Part shown: in pieces, positions 6,490 to 7,876 of the stretch
Layout: every line of letters begins with the position of its first letter
Position numbering within the stretch: position 1 is the first letter of the stretch
Assembly (NCBI GenBank): GCA_003452275.1
Contig: DMIT01000076.1
Coordinates: forward strand, 7,923 to 15,798
Source of the DNA: Rhodospirillaceae bacterium
GTDB taxonomy: Bacteria; Pseudomonadota; Alphaproteobacteria; Micavibrionales; Micavibrionaceae
Reading direction: 5' to 3'
DNA length: 7,876 nucleotides
Made by a program: the position numbers and the translations under genes
The notes under the pieces: model-generated
What the model saw: the letters and a program-made list of their open reading frames with translations, nothing else
What the model was told of the DNA's origin: nothing
Database searches by the model: none

Positions 6490-6629
6490 GCGCAACAAGG
6501 ATACTCGTTAACCCTGCAGCAGGAGATGGAGACTAAGAGAGGAGGAAAATTCTATTTTCGCAACAGCAACGCTTTGTCCTATCAACCCGCTACAGGGTTC
6601 ATAAGTCGTAGGCTAAGGAGGTGTTGGGC
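6490..6629 (-). ncRNA. candidate structured RNA (sRNA or 5' leader), class unknown
   Basis: The minus strand can form a long irregular hairpin. The core is 14 continuous pairs between AACCCTGTAGCGGG (6599-6586) and the region 6523-6510 (reading TCCTGCTGCAGGGTT from 6524), including two G-U pairs that would be A-C mismatches on the plus strand; this favours minus-strand transcription. Further pairs continue inward (GAT/ATC, GGA/TCC). An outer stem joins GCCCAACA (6629-6622) to TGTTGCGC (6497-6490) with one C-C mismatch. The apical part holds a small hairpin, GAAAAT-AGA-ATTTTC (6559-6545). CACCTCCTTA (6623-6614), an exact copy of a 16S 3' anti-SD, begins at the last pairs of the outer stem and runs into the large asymmetric bubble, which leaves CCTCCTTA unpaired. 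A T-rich tract (6489-6472) follows the outer stem. The size and rod shape recall 6S RNA, but I cannot assign a family. Confidence 0.4.
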
Positions 6630-6645
6630 GAATGTGTTCATGGGG

Positions 6646-6677
6646 ATAGTAAAACAAATATGACGTGCATTCGTCAA
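6646..6677 (-). promoter_or_regulatory. candidate promoter for the structured RNA / 60-residue ORF
   Basis: TTGACG, preceded by TC to give the alphaproteobacterial-looking CTTGAC, lies at 6677-6672 on the minus strand. Two -10 candidates follow: TTTACT (6653-6648, spacer 18, 4 of 6 matches to consensus) and TACTAT (6651-6646, spacer 20, 4 of 6). Transcription would start near 6640, just upstream of the structured region. The -35 is good; the -10 is ambiguous. Confidence 0.4.
6661..6676. repeat. inverted repeat TGACG-N6-CGTCA; weak terminator of gpsA or an operator
   Basis: A perfect 5-base inverted repeat with a 6-base loop, 27 bases after the gpsA stop. On the minus strand it is followed by TATTTGTTTT, so it could act as a weak intrinsic terminator for tsaD-gpsA. 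It also overlaps the candidate -35 of the next promoter, where an inverted repeat could bind a repressor. The two readings cannot be separated from sequence alone. Confidence 0.35.
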
Positions 6678-6702
6678 GATTTATTTTTATTAAAATGTTT
6701 TT

Positions 6703-7695
6703 TTATTCTTGTTCGGTGCGTGCGGGGCGATCTAAAATTGCGATTACAGCGTCTTTAACGGACAGATTGTTATAAAGGCAATTATAGACGCCCGATACGA
6801 TCGGCATGTCGATTTTATAATCTTCGATCAATTTAATGGCTGCTTTGGCGGTTGTTATGCCTTCGGTGACCGAGGTGCGAGACGCAATAATATCATCCAT
6901 TTTTTTGCCCTGCGCCAGTTCAACTCCGCAGGAAAAATTGCGGGATTTCATGCTGGAACAAGTGAGCATCACATCACCCACCCCGCATTGTCCCATGAGG
7001 GTGTCGCGTTTGCCGCCCATGGCGATGGTGAGGCGTGAAATTTCTGCAAGACCACGGGTAATCAGGGCTGCGCGGGCGCTTTCTCCCAGTTCGAGCCCAT
7101 GCGCAATACCGCAGGAAATCGCGATGACGTTTTTAATAGCTCCCGCAACTTGCGCGCCGATAATATCATCGGTCAGATAAAGGCGGAGATTTTTAGCGGT
7201 CAATGCGGATTGCAAATAATTGCCGACAGTGGCGTCTGCACAGGCCAGAGTGGATGCGCTTGGCAGGCCTGAGGCAATCTCAATCGCGAAATTCGGGCCT
7301 GTTAAAAAGGCGGCTTTGGCTTTTGGACATTCGGCAGCGAAGACGTCGGACAATAATGAATGGCTTTCGATTTCGATGCCCTTGGCACAGATCACGACTG
7401 GCTGGTTGTCGCGCAATAACGGGGCCATCATTTTTAGATTGGCGCGGAGATATTGCGCAGGGATCACATTCAAAATCACATCGGATTGGACAGCCTCGGT
7501 CATATCCGAAGTCATATTCAGATGCGGGTCGAGATCAATGGTTGGCAGATAAGGCGTATTGCGATTAGTGTCAATCATTGTGTCTGTCAATGATTGTTCA
7601 CGCGCCCATAAGGTGACCTGATGACCTGCTTTGGCATAGGCTTGTGCCAATGCTGTTCCCCATGCACCTGCGCCGATCACTGAAATTCTGGTCAT
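6703..7695 (-). CDS. gpsA: GpsA, NAD(P)H-dependent glycerol-3-phosphate dehydrogenase
   Basis: Reduces dihydroxyacetone phosphate to sn-glycerol 3-phosphate, the backbone for phospholipid synthesis; cytoplasmic. It has 330 residues, the usual length. The N-terminal Rossmann domain opens with ISVIGAGAWGTALA (4-17), giving the GxGxxG dinucleotide site at 8-13, and LWARE follows at 29-33. VICAKGIE (101-108) carries conserved K105, and LTGPNFAIEIASGLPS (131-146) is a family block. The C-terminal helical domain has GAQVAGAIKNVIAISCG (180-196) with the catalytic lysine K188, and GESARAALITRGLAEI (204-219). SRNFSCG (251-257) corresponds to the substrate-phosphate binding SRN motif. The ATG overlaps the tsaD stop as ATGA, with AAGGA 9 bases upstream inside tsaD, so the two genes are translationally coupled. 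Confidence 0.97.
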   Translation of the reverse strand: MTRISVIGAGAWGTALAQAYAKAGHQVTLWAREQSLTDTMIDTNRNTPYLPTIDLDPHLNMTSDMTEAVQSDVILNVIPAQYLRANLKMMAPLLRDNQPVVICAKGIEIESHSLLSDVFAAECPKAKAAFLTGPNFAIEIASGLPSASTLACADATVGNYLQSALTAKNLRLYLTDDIIGAQVAGAIKNVIAISCGIAHGLELGESARAALITRGLAEISRLTIAMGGKRDTLMGQCGVGDVMLTCSSMKSRNFSCGVELAQGKKMDDIIASRTSVTEGITTAKAAIKLIEDYKIDMPIVSGVYNCLYNNLSVKDAVIAILDRPARTEQE

Positions 7696-7876
7696 GATTT
7701 AAAATCCTTCAACTCTTCCAAAGGCCAGCGCGGGCGCGCCTTCATGCTTAGGTCGGCAATGCGCCCAGCCTGTAATAATTCAATGCCGGCCCATGCGATC
7801 ATCGCGCCGTTATCGGTACAATATTCAAGCGGCGGGGCGGATAATTCAAAGCCGTTTTGTCTGGCGGATATGTCGA
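7692..7876 (-). CDS. tsaD: TsaD, tRNA t6A threonylcarbamoyltransferase, C-terminal end only
   Basis: Catalytic subunit that transfers threonylcarbamoyl to A37 of ANN-decoding tRNAs, working with TsaB and TsaE. Only about the last 60 codons lie in the window; the 5' part is beyond base 7876. Translating the minus strand gives ELSAPPLEYCTDNGAMIAWAG, in which the Asp of CTDNGAMIA is the conserved metal ligand of the ASKHA active site. This is followed by the usual family tail (RPRWPLEEL). The stop TGA (7694-7692) overlaps the gpsA ATG by 4 bases, consistent with the tsaD-gpsA pairing seen in many alphaproteobacteria. Confidence 0.93.
   Translation of the reverse strand, partial: DISARQNGFELSAPPLEYCTDNGAMIAWAGIELLQAGRIADLSMKARPRWPLEELKDFKS

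Noticed and set aside
6490..6629. tmRNA, RNase P RNA, SRP RNA or tRNA in the gpsA-EVE gap
   Set aside because: I looked for the tmRNA tag coding and TψC arm, the RNase P GAGGAAAGTCC block, the SRP GGAAG tetraloop region and a tRNA cloverleaf; none is present. GGAGGAAAATTC at 6541 only superficially resembles the RNase P motif.
6654..6760. Plus-strand ORF starting at the ATG near 6660
   Set aside because: It is about 32 codons, lacks an SD, and runs antisense into the conserved 3' end of gpsA.
1..7876. CRISPR array, insertion sequence, prophage or defence system
   Set aside because: No spaced direct repeats, transposase, integrase or terminal inverted repeats were seen; nearly all sequence is accounted for by housekeeping and envelope genes.

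Overview
The window looks like ordinary chromosome from a Gram-negative bacterium, most likely an alphaproteobacterium. The evidence for that is a short, HRDC-less RNase D next to kdsD-lptC-lptA-lptB, together with a tsaD-gpsA-EVE neighbourhood; both arrangements are typical of that class. The taxonomic call is inference from gene order and protein character, not from a marker gene.

Layout. Bases 1-1248 (+) hold the C-terminal part of an RND (HAE-1/AcrB-like) efflux pump whose 5' end lies outside the window. Every other gene is on the minus strand. Read in the direction of transcription, from the right edge, they are: tsaD (3' end only), gpsA (ATGA overlap with tsaD), a non-coding stretch of about 240 bases with an apparently structured RNA, a 60-residue protein of unknown function, an EVE-domain protein, an RNase D-like exonuclease, kdsD, lptC, lptA, a LysE/RhtB-type exporter and lptB. 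The lptB gene converges on the RND gene with 14 bases between the stop codons.

Function. The block at 1263-5082 is an envelope-assembly operon. KdsD makes the precursor of Kdo, the sugar linking lipid A to the core. LptC (inner-membrane anchored), LptA (periplasmic bridge) and LptB (cytoplasmic ATPase) carry finished LPS to the outer membrane. The genes abut or overlap (kdsD/lptC 3 bases apart, lptC/lptA 0, lptA/exporter 8, exporter/lptB TAATG overlap), so co-transcription and partial translational coupling are likely. Two features depart from the usual proteobacterial cluster: an amino-acid-exporter-type gene sits between lptA and lptB, and neither kdsC (between kdsD and lptC) nor rpoN (after lptB) is present.

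The right-hand block pairs tRNA t6A modification (TsaD) with phospholipid precursor synthesis (GpsA). The least explained part is 6461-6702. On the minus strand it can fold through a 14-pair continuous helix that includes two G-U pairs. These would be A-C mismatches if the plus strand were transcribed, which argues for a minus-strand RNA. It leaves a CACCTCCTTA anti-Shine-Dalgarno sequence unpaired. It is the best candidate here for something undescribed: a trans-acting sRNA, a 6S-like RNA or a 5' leader of the 60-residue ORF.
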